The position numbers were made by a program, and so were the translations under genes. From Lineus longissimus (Eukaryota > Nemertea > Pilidiophora > Heteronemertea > Lineidae): a stretch of 64,000 nucleotides of DNA. The notes beneath the pieces were generated by a model that saw nothing but the letters and a program-made list of their open reading frames with translations, had not been told where the DNA came from and made no database searches. Shown piece by piece: positions 23,710 through 37,900 of the stretch (positions within the stretch are counted from its first letter, which is position 1; each line of letters starts with the position of its first letter). Location of the stretch: contig NC_088308.1 in assembly GCF_910592395.1 (NCBI RefSeq), positions 27,171,501-27,235,500 on the forward strand, given 5' to 3'.

Positions 23710-26700
23710 ATGGCCACCTTTTTGATGCGCCACTGCAGACGGCGGAAGGTCATCATCGTCTGTCTCTTGTTGTTGACTGGAATACTCATTTTCATACCAT
23801 CAACAAAATCGTAAGTATACGATTATTAAAGGGGGGCTGTAGGCAGGAGCCCTGGGATCAAGTTGATAGTCTTCATGTGACTAGTATGCACATTTAAGTG
23901 TTTAATTCTGTGAATTTTATATTCCTCAATATTCAGGCGTACATGCCGACTTATCGGCGGTGAATATCAGTCCTAAAGTCTCATCCTTTCTCCTTTGAAG
24001 GATGGAAATACGTACAACGACGGTGGATCGGCATGTCAGGCGTATAGCAGTTAGCAGTTTCGATGTTGGCTTACTGTGAGATAGCAGAGACAGCGGCGGC
24101 TGTTGTTTGGTGACATTAATTTCTGTTAAAGGGGAACAATTAACAGGCGCCCTATACCAGGCTCTGCTTGTTAATAACCCCCCTTTAAAAGCATTAAAAC
24201 GGTGTCGACGTTGGCCAACCCACTTTAGACTTGGAAAAGATGACAACCCGGGTAGTTGCTAGAGCAGATCTCTAATTCTCACGACTTAACTCTCTCTCTC
24301 TGTTATTCCAGCCCGCCGACGGAGTATGAGAGGTATGCGCAGGCTGTTGACCAGGAGATAACTCGCCATATCGACCACCTCATCTTGAAGAAGACAGTTG
24401 GTGCAATTGACGACGATTTCGAGACCTCTCAACCAGTTCAAAGTGATCTGCAAATAGAAGATGAAAACGCGAACGACCTCTTCATAGACGACTCTAAAAA
24501 GACTAAAGCCATTCTCAAGTATTGCATTTTCCCAAAGACCAATGTGAGTTTGATCAAAGTCCACAAGTGTGGCTCAGATACAATGTCCGCTATTTTGATA
24601 CGTTACGCCATGCAACACCATTTGAATTTGGCGTTACCCAAACGAGATTCTGGACACATTGGATGGCCGCTGCCGCTTGAAGAAAGTCATATCTGGAAAT
24701 ATCCGGAAATTAAAAGCAAAGGTTTACCAATCAATATGTTGGCACATCACGTTGTGTACAACGACCAAGCACTCACGCGTATCATGCCAAAGAAAGCTCT
24801 CAGGGTCGCGATTCTCAGGGAACCTCTTGCTCAGTTTGTTTCCAGCATGAATTTCTTTAGTGCCGTAAAGCAGCAAATGAACATATCCAGTACTGACAGA
24901 GCAATACAATTTTTAAAAGATCCCCATCGATACGAAAAGAAACTGAATTTCACTTTTGATGGGGAGTTTTTCGGTTTTAAATCTGTGACGAGAAATTTCA
25001 TGTCAACTGACATGGGTCTTAAAGAGGAAGATTTCGCAAATACAGCTCGGATAAAAGACCATGTTTTAAAACTTGACAATGAGATAGACCTGGTTATGAT
25101 TACAGAATTATATGATGAATCTTTGGTACTTCTTCGGAGGTTGATGTGCTGGGAGTTTAGGGATATTATGTACCGAAAGATCAACACTCAACATTATGAG
25201 AATCAGAGCCTTCCTGGACAAATATCTGGCGAGTATGCAGACCGTCATCGGGAATGGAGCGCAGCGGATTATATTCTCTATGAGTTTTTCTACGATAAGT
25301 TTTACCGTCATATCGAAGCTGAAGGACAATCCTTCTGGGATGAACTGAAGGCGTTCAAACGCGCCAGTAAAATGATCAATGAACTTTGTAGCAGACCGAT
25401 CAATCCCGGTGCAAATCCGTCTCTTACCATGGCCACCATTCCAGGGACAAACTGGAATGAAGGGTTTAAGTTAACGAAGAGAGATTGTGACATGATGAAG
25501 ATTAAACCCCATCGTGTTACAAGGGACTTGAAACAGATGTTCCGAGAGAAGGTGCTGGGGGTGGAGCCGACAGAGACTGTTGACTTCCTGCTCAAACATA
25601 ACGCAGACGGAGAAAAAATAGATAATGGTGATCATCAAAAAGAAAACGATGATCAACCAATTGTGGATGACGGAAATCAGCTTGGCAAAAGCAAAGATCA
25701 GCCGGGTGTGCAAGGTGGTAATCAGCCCGGGGAGGATAAACACCAATCGACTGTTGAGGACGGTGGTCAGTCTTTAGAAGGTGAAAATCAACCAGCTGTG
25801 GAGGACGTTAATAAGCCCGGGGAAGATGAAGACCAACCAGCTCTTGAGGATGCTGATCAGCCTGGGGAAGATGAAGGCAAATCAGCTGTGGAAGACGGTG
25901 ATCAGCCTGGGGAAGATGAAGACCCACAAGCTGTGGAAGACGGTGATCAGCCAGGCGAAGGCGAACACCAACAACCAGCTGTGGAAGACGGTGTTCAGCG
26001 AGTGGAAGGCGAACACCAACGTGCTGTGAAAGACGGTGATCAGTCTTGGGAAGATGAAGACCAACGAGCTGTGGAGGACGGTGATCAACCTTGGAAAGGT
26101 GAAGACCAACGAGCTATGGAAGATGGTGATCAGCCTGGCAAAGGTGAAGACCAACAAGCAGTGGAAGATGGTGATCAGCCTGGGAAAGGTGAAGACCAGC
26201 CAGTTGTGGTGGACGGTGATCAGCCCAGGGAAGATGAAGGCCAACCGGCTGTTGAGGACGGTGAACAGCCCGGGGAAGGTGAAGACCAACAACCAGCCGT
26301 GGAAGACGGTGTTCAGCCTGTGAAAGGTGAACATCGACCAGCTGTGGAAGATGGTGATCAGCCTGGGGAAGATGAAGACCAACCAGCTGTGGAGGATGGT
26401 GATCAGCCTGTTGAAGGTAAAGACCAACCAGCTGTGGAAGACGGTGATTATCCTGGGGAAGATGAAGACCAGCCAGCTGTTGAGGACGGTGAACAGCCCG
26501 GGGAAGGTGAAGACCAACAACCAGCCGTGGAAGACGGTGTTCAGCCTGTGAAAGGTGAACACCAACCCGCTGTGGAAGATGGTGATCAGCCTGGGGAAGA
26601 TGAAGACCAACTAGCTGTGGAGGATGTTGATCAGCCTGTTGAAGGTAAAGACCAACCAGCTGTGGAAGACGGTGATTATCCTGGGGAAGATGAAGACCAA

Positions 26701-27021
26701 CCAGCTGTGGTGGACGATGATTATCCTGGGGAAGATGAAGACCAACCAGCTGTGGTAGACGGTGATCAGCCTGTTGAAGATGAAGACCAACCAGTTGTGG
26801 AGGGCGGTGATCAACGTGTGGAAGGCAAACACCAGCCAGCTGTGAAAGACGTGAAAGATGAAGACCAACCAGCAATAGAGGATGGTGATCAGCCTGGGAA
26901 AGACGAAGACGAACCAGCTGTGGAGAACGGTGATCAGCTTAGGGAAGATAAAGGCCAACCATCTGTGGATAATGGTGATCAGCCTGGGGAAGATGAAGAC
27001 CCACCAGATGTCGAGTATTGA
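23710..27021 (+). CDS. Galactose 3-O-sulfotransferase family protein with long acidic repeat tail
   Basis: Exons 23710-23810 and 24312-27021 join in phase 2 to give 936 aa. Residues 1-13 are basic and about 14-30 are hydrophobic, a type II Golgi anchor. Residues about 100-450 are the sulfotransferase domain of the GAL3ST family: the 5-prime-phosphosulfate loop is LIKVHKCGSDT (K116 in KVHKCGS), and the 3-prime-phosphate site is ILREPLAQFVSSMNFF (from about 201). The family moves sulfate from PAPS to O-3 of galactose on glycolipids and glycans. From about residue 470 the protein becomes a repeat of about 15 residues (DQPAVEDGDQPGEDE and variants) to the stop. Usual family members are about 400-490 aa and lack such a tail. 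The substrate cannot be told from sequence. The adjoining intron carries a TTAA-flanked MITE. Confidence 0.85.
23826..24188. mobile_element. TTAA-flanked MITE, copy 2, in sulfotransferase intron
   Basis: The element runs from TTAA-AGGGGGGCT to CCCCCCT-TTAA, so it has short terminal inverted repeats and TTAA on both sides. Its left end continues gtaggcaggagcc, closely matching copy 1 at 15685 (atagacaggagcc). Length is 363 bases. It nearly fills the 501-base intron between the anchor exon and the catalytic exon. Confidence 0.65.
25617..27018 (+). repeat. Coding minisatellite: 45-bp units in a 228-bp higher-order repeat
   Basis: About 1.4 kb of tandem units of roughly 45 bases encode DQPAVEDGDQPGEDE-like segments, about 30 units in one frame. 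Within it, a stretch beginning gaagaccaacaaccagcc at 26281 recurs at 26509, so five units form a 228-bp (76-codon) higher-order repeat present about twice. Spacing insertions are multiples of three and stops are absent, indicating selection for the frame. The reverse strand also stays open over long parts, purely because of the repeat composition. Confidence 0.9.
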
Positions 27022-27303
27022 GACTTGTAGACAATGCAGTCTCGGGAAGGTGACGAGCCTAGGATGGTGACGCAAAACCCGCTAATGATCGGCCTGGGAA
27101 AGGCGGCGACCAACCAGCTGTCGAGGACGGCTGCACGCTCAGTGAAGTCAGGGGCGCTGTGATTCTTTTGCCACGGGGCTTGCATTATTTGTTTTGATAC
27201 GCACGGCTCAGCGGGATTTTCTTACGGTTATTCACATAACAAGAAACAGGGGTTTATTTCAAGGGTGTGTCATTGATAGTAGGGAGGTTTTTTTTGCAAA
27301 TCC

Positions 27304-27393
27304 CCGAAACGCCAGCGTGAACGCCAATAGCATTGTTCGACCTCATGAGAAAAATGTTGAACTATGGGATAGGCTTTCACGTTGACGTTTCGG
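27304..27393. repeat. Imperfect palindrome, copy 1
   Basis: The left arm ccgaaacgccagcgtgaac pairs, with a few mismatches, with the right arm gttgacgtttcgg and adjoining bases. It is a diverged relative of the stronger palindrome 38 bases further on. Confidence 0.7.
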
Positions 27394-27430
27394 CAGCTTT
27401 GCTTAAACACCCTAATGCATGTACATGTAT

Positions 27431-27524
27431 GTGGAGCCCCAGAAACGCCAACACCAACGCCTATCCCGTATAGATCATAATCTCGACCGGGATAGGCGTT
27501 CGCGTTGGCGTTTCGTGGCTCCAC
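27431..27524. repeat. Long palindrome, copy 2
   Basis: Arms of about 36 bases beginning gtggagcc and ending ggctccac, with caacgcctatccc and its complement nearest the loop, enclose a loop of about 21 bases. Only a few positions are mismatched. No transposase or clear target duplication is visible. It may be a foldback MITE. Confidence 0.75.
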
Positions 27525-27677
27525 GTAAACTCTCTTGGTGTACCTTGTATGGTCATCCGTATGAATTTTAATTGTCTCAGAGGGGAAACTCAAATCGTCA
27601 TACATGACTAAACCCTATTCGTTTCACCGTATCCACCAACTTTTACGGGAATTTTGGAGTGCTTATGTGGACAACCA

Positions 27678-27683
27678 AATAAA
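27678..27683 (+). terminator. Candidate polyA signal for the sulfotransferase
   Basis: AATAAA on the plus strand about 657 bases after the sulfotransferase stop. It lies 88 bases from the stop codon of the converging protease gene. Confidence 0.35.
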
Positions 27684-27705
27684 ACCAGTGTTCTTATTTA
27701 AGTAC

Positions 27706-27711
27706 TTTATT
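27706..27711 (-). terminator. Candidate polyA signal for the serine protease
   Basis: AATAAA on the minus strand, 54 bases after the protease stop, a typical distance for a short 3-prime UTR. Confidence 0.55.
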
Positions 27712-27765
27712 TTCAAACATCACTACCATGACTACAGGTATGAGACATCAAACTGAACCAAGCCT

Positions 27766-30530
<2,765 letters not shown>

Positions 30531-30587
30531 TGTGTCCGCTCCTTTATGACTGTCCGAGTAATACTGGCACCTCTCTCACAACCTAGG

Positions 30588-30593
30588 TTTATA
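30588..30593 (-). promoter_or_regulatory. TATA box of the serine protease gene
   Basis: TATAAA on the minus strand lies 58 bases before the ATG. A start about 30 bases downstream would give a 5-prime UTR near 30 bases. Strong TATA boxes are common in highly expressed, tissue-restricted secreted proteases. Inferred from position only. Confidence 0.5.
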
Positions 30594-31928
30594 TTGTCTT
30601 CGCTGTCGTCATTGCGATGGCACTATCGCCACCTGTAACGGTCACACTCTTCAACTGGACACTATACTAATTGATAAGCGTCCTTGTCCTATACATCCTG
30701 ACTTAATCAGTGGTTTTAAATATACTCTGCCTCTCGGATGTAGGAGTATTAAAAACCTGTTTCTCAGGGTTAAATGCACTGTTAAAAGCGCTATAATGAT
30801 GGTCTTTATACTTCCTACCTTGAAAGCATGATTCTTGACGTGGCAATTTTAGTCAAAACCTAAGTTCAGAAAGATCTTACACATCCAGAGTCTCTATTTT
30901 GAAGGTGCAAACTGTCCCCAACACCATTGTCGTTCAGTGCCATTAGTAGGCCTAATCCTTAGATCTCATCAGCAACCCAGTTTTAGGTTGGAAGACCGAA
31001 GTCTTCAATCACGAGCCTTCAGTTTTGGCTTGGCCATGTTGTTCGTAGTTAGCCCTTGACCCGTCCACCTCAGCAGTATAGTAGCCTACCACACAACTGA
31101 GGACAGGTTGTGCCGAGACCGACTGTCTTCATGTCTTCACTCTCTCTTGGCGATCGCACTGACCGTGTCTTCTGGCGAATAGACAATCGAGCAGATGAAT
31201 CAAACGGTGATAAAGCTGCATTTGTAATACTGAGACAGTATTTTAACAGAAAACTAGGCCTACTACAACCAACAGCAACTTTTAAAGTGGCATATCATGC
31301 AATGAAACTGAATATAACAGATTACTGATCTCAGTATAACAGAATTAACTCGGTATTCCAACCCATTTCGTTCAATGCACATTCTATTTCTAAGGCTGCA
31401 CCAGGGTGAAAGACTTCCGAGGACAGAGTGTGATAAGAGTAGGCCTACAGGCCTAACAGCCCTCATCAGAGAACCAAGGGATCTTTTTGATGGGCATGGT
31501 CCTTCCACCAATTTGACGTTGCTGTGTGGTCTCACCAATTTAAGACGTCAGTGCTCGGTGTCTCTGAGTGCCTTACAGGACAATTATGTAATCAGGGACG
31601 TGGGGCAAGGACAACGGTATTTGATGAAAATCAGCCAGTAGCCGTCTTAATATTTGGACTCAATGTTCGTTCCCCGGTGTATGATCACCATATGAAGATA
31701 CCAAATCACGGTTAAATTCCCCTTGTACACCCTTTCCCCATCCTCGAATACCAGGGACCTTGGACTTGAAGACAGCTATTTCCGTTACACCAGTTTTCAT
31801 CGTGGAGTACCTGCACGCTAGATGGCGACAGTGCATGAGAACCTGACCGATTTTCGTGGCCCGTTTCGTGGCGCCAAATATAGTGATAAACTACTCGAAT
31901 CATGGCTTATAGGCCTTTAAAATGCCAT
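30594..31928. other. Intergenic stretch between the protease and TMEM72-like genes
   Basis: The two genes are divergent here. No exon was supported. It includes copy 2 of the short hairpin family. The short frames present do not resemble known proteins. Confidence 0.5.
30694..30769. repeat. Short hairpin repeat family, copy 2
   Basis: The segment catcctgacttaatcagtgg to aacctgtttctcagggt has inner complementary parts (ggttttaaatatactc against gagtattaaaaacc). It lies about 160 bases upstream of the protease start codon. Confidence 0.65.
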
Positions 31929-34900
31929 ATGTTTTGGACATATTACCCCTGGATGTGTAGAGCATGGGGTATTCTCACTGCAACTGGTGAGTATCGTACT
32001 TTTCCAAGTCAAATAAGTGACATCGTAGGCTAATCGTTTTGTTTACAATTTTATGTACAGAATGAGAATGCAACACACATGTACAACAATGCAGTATCCA
32101 TGAATGGAGGCTCACGCCACGTTCTTGGCGAAGTGCCAACACCTGAACACGCCACTAATTTGTTGGTGAACAGAGCTGTATTTAACAATTCCATGTTTTT
32201 TGTAACAATGTTATGTAGGCCCTACATACATTTATGGACAAGTCCATGTCCAGATCAAAGGCTTTGACTAACTAAGGCCAGGGCAAATGTCCAGTCCATG
32301 ACAACGAGGTCCTGACTCTAGTAGTCACTAATAGTCTCATCGTGACGTAATCAGTGGTTTAACGTAGCCCCTCTCGATATTTCATACGATGTAGGAGTAT
32401 CAAAAACCTTTAGGCTATCTCGGGTAATGAGGTCTGGACCAGGACGCTGCAATTGATGAATTTGAAGAACGCCAAAACAAATCAAATGCGCACACTTGGA
32501 ACACATCAGGAGGCCTAAGCCGAGTTCAGACAATGCCTAGAGACATGGCGATCCTTTGTTCAAGGTGAAACGCATGACTATTCAGCACCAAAAGAAACTT
32601 TTTCGAATTTGTGTATGATAATGATGAGGACTTTTAATTGTTGTCCTACCAGTCAATGCCATTATGACATATTGACTATATATCCATGCACTTGATTGGG
32701 AACAACGTTTACGTAATGTTGTGTTACTGTTGGCCGTCATCACGTCACCATGCATTTTTACATTACTGTAACATGACGCGACGTCTTCGTAAACGTTGGT
32801 CCCAATCAAGTGCATGGATCTATAGATTACTCAATTACTTTGGCGTTAGTAAGGAACCAGGGGATCTCCTCGCGCTCTGCGAGTTATCAGCCATGTCGGC
32901 AGCAATTAACATGTTTGTTTCAGGATGATCAGTGTTGAATGCTAAATGAAATGCTACCCACCACTTACATGTACCAGTGAACAATCTTATGTGTCAATGG
33001 TGTCAGTGACATTCAGCCATAGTAAAACTGAAAACCTATCCTTTGATTATGACATTGACGTATTACAACCTCCAATCCATTGTCACCACTTTAGGGTTGG
33101 GCATCGCAATCACATTGTTTGTTCTTTGTCATTCCAGGTTTATGGGGTATAGGTGCCGAAACATGTTACCATCGATATCTCCTTGGAATTTATTTGTTGT
33201 AAGTCCACTTTATTCTAGTTTTGATTATTTTGAACATTTCAAGATGAAAAGGTTGCCAAGAAATATGCTGCATGCAGACTTACTTGAGCATACTGAGGAA
33301 GATTTTTCTTTCGAAAAGTATTGATTTTTGCATGCGTGCTTGCACTTGAATAATCTTATCTTAGCTTATGAATTGCACAGATCACTGAAGAGATTTGATT
33401 AATCACATTCCTGTCATGGACTCTGAGCAGTTGTTACATGAAATCACTCTATATTGTAATATGTAAAATATAACCTCAACTCTTCAGTCATGTCGGTATC
33501 CATCCTGAACCTCATTGTCTCAACTCCCTTTAAACAATGATTAACCCTTTATAAACATGTTATTCAGTTATAGCGGCAGCCATTTGAATTATTTGTGGCC
33601 GCAAAAATGAAATTTTGTTCTTCATTCTTGCAAATTAATGAGCAAGTTGAACTAAAGAACACCAAAGTACCGGTACACTGTATCTTAATGTTTGAGTCTT
33701 GTCAACAAATTATCTGCTGCTCAACGAATGTGATGAAATGGGGAAGTGGTGACGTCACATAGGAGAATTCTCGGGTACCATTTCTTGGTCCAAAGATTAC
33801 CAACATGAATGTGATCAGCTTGCTCCAGTGACTTGACACCCATCCTGTGTGGTTATGGAGAAAATCAATTGATCAATTTAGAGGACATGAGAATTCCTGG
33901 GCGACACTTCCAGAAATATTGATGTCGACGATGGCTGCATGATTGCTGTGGCCCTGTTATTCAACACAAGTTTGTGAATGTCGAATGAAGGAATGTTAGA
34001 ATTGGTTTGCGCTGCATATACCAAAGACAAGAGAGAGCAGATGACGAGATAGAGATTATAATTATGGCGGGTTGTACATGTAAGCCATGATGTGTGGTGA
34101 CAGTTATTGTCCAAGTGGCATTATGCCTTTTTGGGCAAGAATTTGCTTGATCAGACTGTGATATGGGACACTTAGACTTAGGGGAGGAAAAATAAGAAAC
34201 GCAATTGGGGTAAATTGTGCATCCATAAACTTGATGCTAATCAATGGAATCTTGTTGAGTTTGTTTGAAATCTTGTCTCTTTTCAGATTTGTTGCTGCCA
34301 TTATGTCTTTTCTAGAAATAGTCTTTGTAATAAGTATTTGTGTCGTCCTTTGTGTCAGGTGAGTAGGCTACATTAGGTATAAATCATTTTCATTTCTTTG
34401 TTAAGCGCAGACAGGCTGTTGTGGTGCCCAGTGCTTAGTACAACACCTGATACAATGCACAAACATTGTCTGTCACCATCCTTGTTCACTCGTCAAGACA
34501 TCGTTTCTCAACTGATTTTGAGTGGTAGAAAAAACCGACAGAAATTATCCCATTCATGATCAAAGACATACATCCATATTTTTACTTACAAAGTTACACT
34601 AGACTTGTCTCATTTCTAAAAAGTCCTAATAATAAGATGATTAGCCTGAAGACCACTAGCCTCTACTCTGCACTAGCAGTAGCACTCCAGCCAGACTCAG
34701 GGTCTCTCCTCGGTTATTGATATATCTGTAACTGGATGCCTCAACAAAGATGGCTTATTTGAGAGTCTCTGTTCGGCAGATTCAGTTGAAGTCGGCTAAC
34801 GGCTCTCATTCACCAGGGCGATCTTGTGTGTCATCCGTTGCCTGTTATGTTTACAAAACGAGATTTTATATCTTGTCAGGGCTGAGAGTGTTACATGTAG

Positions 34901-37900
34901 CAATAGCATACTTCTATCTAAGCCCACCAAGCCAATAAAGTGCAATACTCCCAATTCAAACCCATCTTTTGGGTCTCTCTGCAGTTAATCGATCAGTAAG
35001 AGGAGTATGATTGAACAAAGCTTTGACTCATTTGAGCGTATAGCTTCAAAGAAGACGGCAGGCTTTGAGTGGCTTGGTTTGGATACTTATTGACCTTGAT
35101 GTGATTGAACCTACATTGAACGCTTGAAAAATGTTCTGGAAATGCAAGCTGTCATGATTTTCTGTGTAACATTTTGATACAGAAATCAATGTCAAATGCC
35201 TGACCATGAGTGTATAAATGTTTCACACATATAACCAATTATCAATTTAATTGATCTTGTGTGCTGTGTTTTAATGCTGAATTCAACATGTGATTGTGCT
35301 TACATGCTTGGTTTACCACAGCTCAGGCCACTCACTATGTTATGTTATATGGTTTACTAAGTAGACCTGCACATACAGCCAAAACGTACTTAGTCACACT
35401 GTCCTATGGAATGATTATAGACCACAAGGTCTTTTAGGGAAAGCTACTACATGCTTTTAAATGCCAATTTTTCAATTCATTGTCCAAAATGAGTTACTAC
35501 TATTGGTACTAATAACTATGAGCAATCAATAAAAAAACAAGATTATTGACCCCATCCATCACACCCTGACATCAGTGTGGCTTTAAAATACTCTGACAGG
35601 ATGCCTGATAAAAGAATATCAAATAAGATCATCGATCAACATTGTCATTGCATGTTCCTGTCGATTTGACAAACCAGTGAGTTGGTAATTGATGCTCTGT
35701 CGTCGTAATAAGCAATGACGATGATAAAGCTAATGAACAATCAGTGATCAGGAAATCAGTATGGGGGCGATTCTCAGGCAACTTCTCCTGCAGCCTCCCC
35801 AGATATCATTTTCTGTAAATTAAGGTTAGGATCGAGAACTTCTGGAGACAATAACCATTGCGAATCCATCTTTCAGATCCTATTCATGGAACTTTGAAAA
35901 GATTGGTTGATTGTTTTATCAATATTTCATAAAATTTCCTTTCATCTTTTCAGCGATGAAAGAATAACTCTTATAAGTTGCTGGAAAAGAGTTTTATGGT
36001 TGGACGATTATAAAAAGGGAATCTTCTACTTTCTTTTATCGGGAGGATGTTTTGTGCCACAAGTTAAATTATGGATGCCTTTGATATCAGGTACGTATTT
36101 AATAAAATTGTCATTTAATAGTGGGTGGTATTACCTAGGACTGACCTCTTAATGTGTAAAAGAGAGTAATTGGACAAATTGGACAAAAACACCTCACTGT
36201 TCATTATTAAACCCTGGGTTCCAGGTTGAATTGAACATCTGTGTATAAACTGAATCAGTCGAATGGAGTAATAGTGGTGCAACATACCATTATAGTATAA
36301 AAGTACATATAATGCAGGGCCTATTGATGAAACTCATTCAAATTCAATAGTCTATTGTCAATCCACTGAATCAACAGATCAAATTATACAGTGACTTAGG
36401 TGCAGTCAGGTGTGTTTGATGATCCTGACATGTGATACAAAATGTACATTACAATCACTTTGAACAGAATACTCTTGTTGCTGGTTAGTTCAAATTCAGA
36501 TGAGCATCAACAGGATAAAACTGATCAGTAGAAAAAGTGAAAACTCAACCACAGTCTCTCTCCCCAATGAGTCTAACCATGCTTTCTTACAAAATTGAAA
36601 GACAACAATGGCATGTTGCAACAATTCAGGAGATCAGAAGGTGAAATTATTACCGTGTGTTCCTAACTGGCAGTGCAAACATCATTGCTGATCCAATCAA
36701 TAAGGTTTGTCTGCTTCAGTTAGTTATGATCACTGGAAAGAGGATGTTCTGATTCCACACTCCTGCCATGGGAACAAGCCTTGTATAATGCCATTAATAG
36801 ACTCACCAACACCAACTTCTTCTCTTACGATATCATACTTTGAGGTTCCATCATCGCATGCTGTGGCAGCTTTATCTCAATCTACCTCAGGGTCCACTAG
36901 CTCCAAATGTTCCCTTGATATCAATCTCAAACAACAGGATTGTCAATAACACTCACAGCCACCAACGGTGACTCTCTCCAATTTTAAGAAATGTCCGCCT
37001 GATATTGAGTTGGTAACGTCTTTATTGATTAATGCTTTACAAAGCCAGCTCACTATACATCGTTGGAACATATCCGTCAGAGTTGCTAACTTTTTCAGAT
37101 TCAGACCCTAAAGCATGTAACATTTCAGACCCATGCTTTAGGGTCTGAATCTGATAGTTCCAAAGTAACCACCATAATTTCTCGACTGTCATGTTTCGGT
37201 GTAGACTACAGTGCAAACAACACAAATCTCTCATTTGAATTCAGTTCCTGCATTCCAGTCTGCCTCTTGGGGAATGAACTTGATGAAATTTGATTAGAGA
37301 AAATCTGATACTCTGCTGCCAGAATGGGGAACTTGATTCTCACTGAAACTAATTCAAGAGGTATTATGGTGGAAATTCAGGACTGAGGACTTGGCTGATT
37401 CGTTTCTGCACATGTGATGAGATGAGTCGACTTGCCTTTTTGATATTTGTAAAACATCACCTTCAATTCACGGTTCAATTATGTCAATTCCAATCCATAT
37501 CAGTGCATCACTATTAGCTTGTGCAAATGTTAGTTGAGGCATTGGCACAAGCCCAGATATTAGAAACTTCACTGACCCAATATACTGTGGAGTTCATATC
37601 CTGGTGTAGATAGATCGCCTCAGATGCTGTACACCGCCAAACTCACATCACTTATTCATCAGTTGAGGCAGTTATCACCTGCCGGGTTTCAGCTTAGTCT
37701 CAGGGACCATCTTCTGAGGTGCTTCTTTAAAAATTGTCAGGATTGTAAGGGGGGGGGGGGATATGTGGATGAAGTCTGGATGCTATATAACTTTATCATA
37801 AGCCATGGGAAAAATTTAGCAGAGTCCTGTGAGCCATGTGCATGTGTACAATGTATAGGACAAGGTTCCCAATACCACTCATGCAATGCATTCCCTCCAC

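Larger units (their letters stand above)
27022..27765. other. 3-prime flanks of two convergent genes
   Basis: The gap between the stop of the sulfotransferase (+) and the stop of the serine protease (-) holds two related hairpin repeats and two opposed polyA hexamers. The first 80 bases after the sulfotransferase stop still resemble the coding repeat out of frame (ctgggaaaggcggcgaccaaccagctgtcgaggacgg), so the array once extended further or has decayed at its end. Confidence 0.6.

Noticed and set aside
24256-24311. Extension of the sulfotransferase catalytic exon upstream to a TTG
   Set aside because: The segment is the intron end (ctctctgttattccag acceptor). The ATG exon at 23710-23810 joins in the correct phase and supplies the expected Golgi anchor.
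25882-26875. Long open frames on the minus strand through the sulfotransferase repeat (about 240-250 codons each)
   Set aside because: They are shadows of the 45-bp coding repeat. The unit lacks stops in these frames, and the predicted proteins are low-complexity repeats with no start context or splice sites.
33043-33324. 94-codon plus-strand frame with a hydrophobic start
   Set aside because: The frame of the true 46-base TMEM72-like exon differs; the longer frame runs through the donor at 33199 and has no homologous features.
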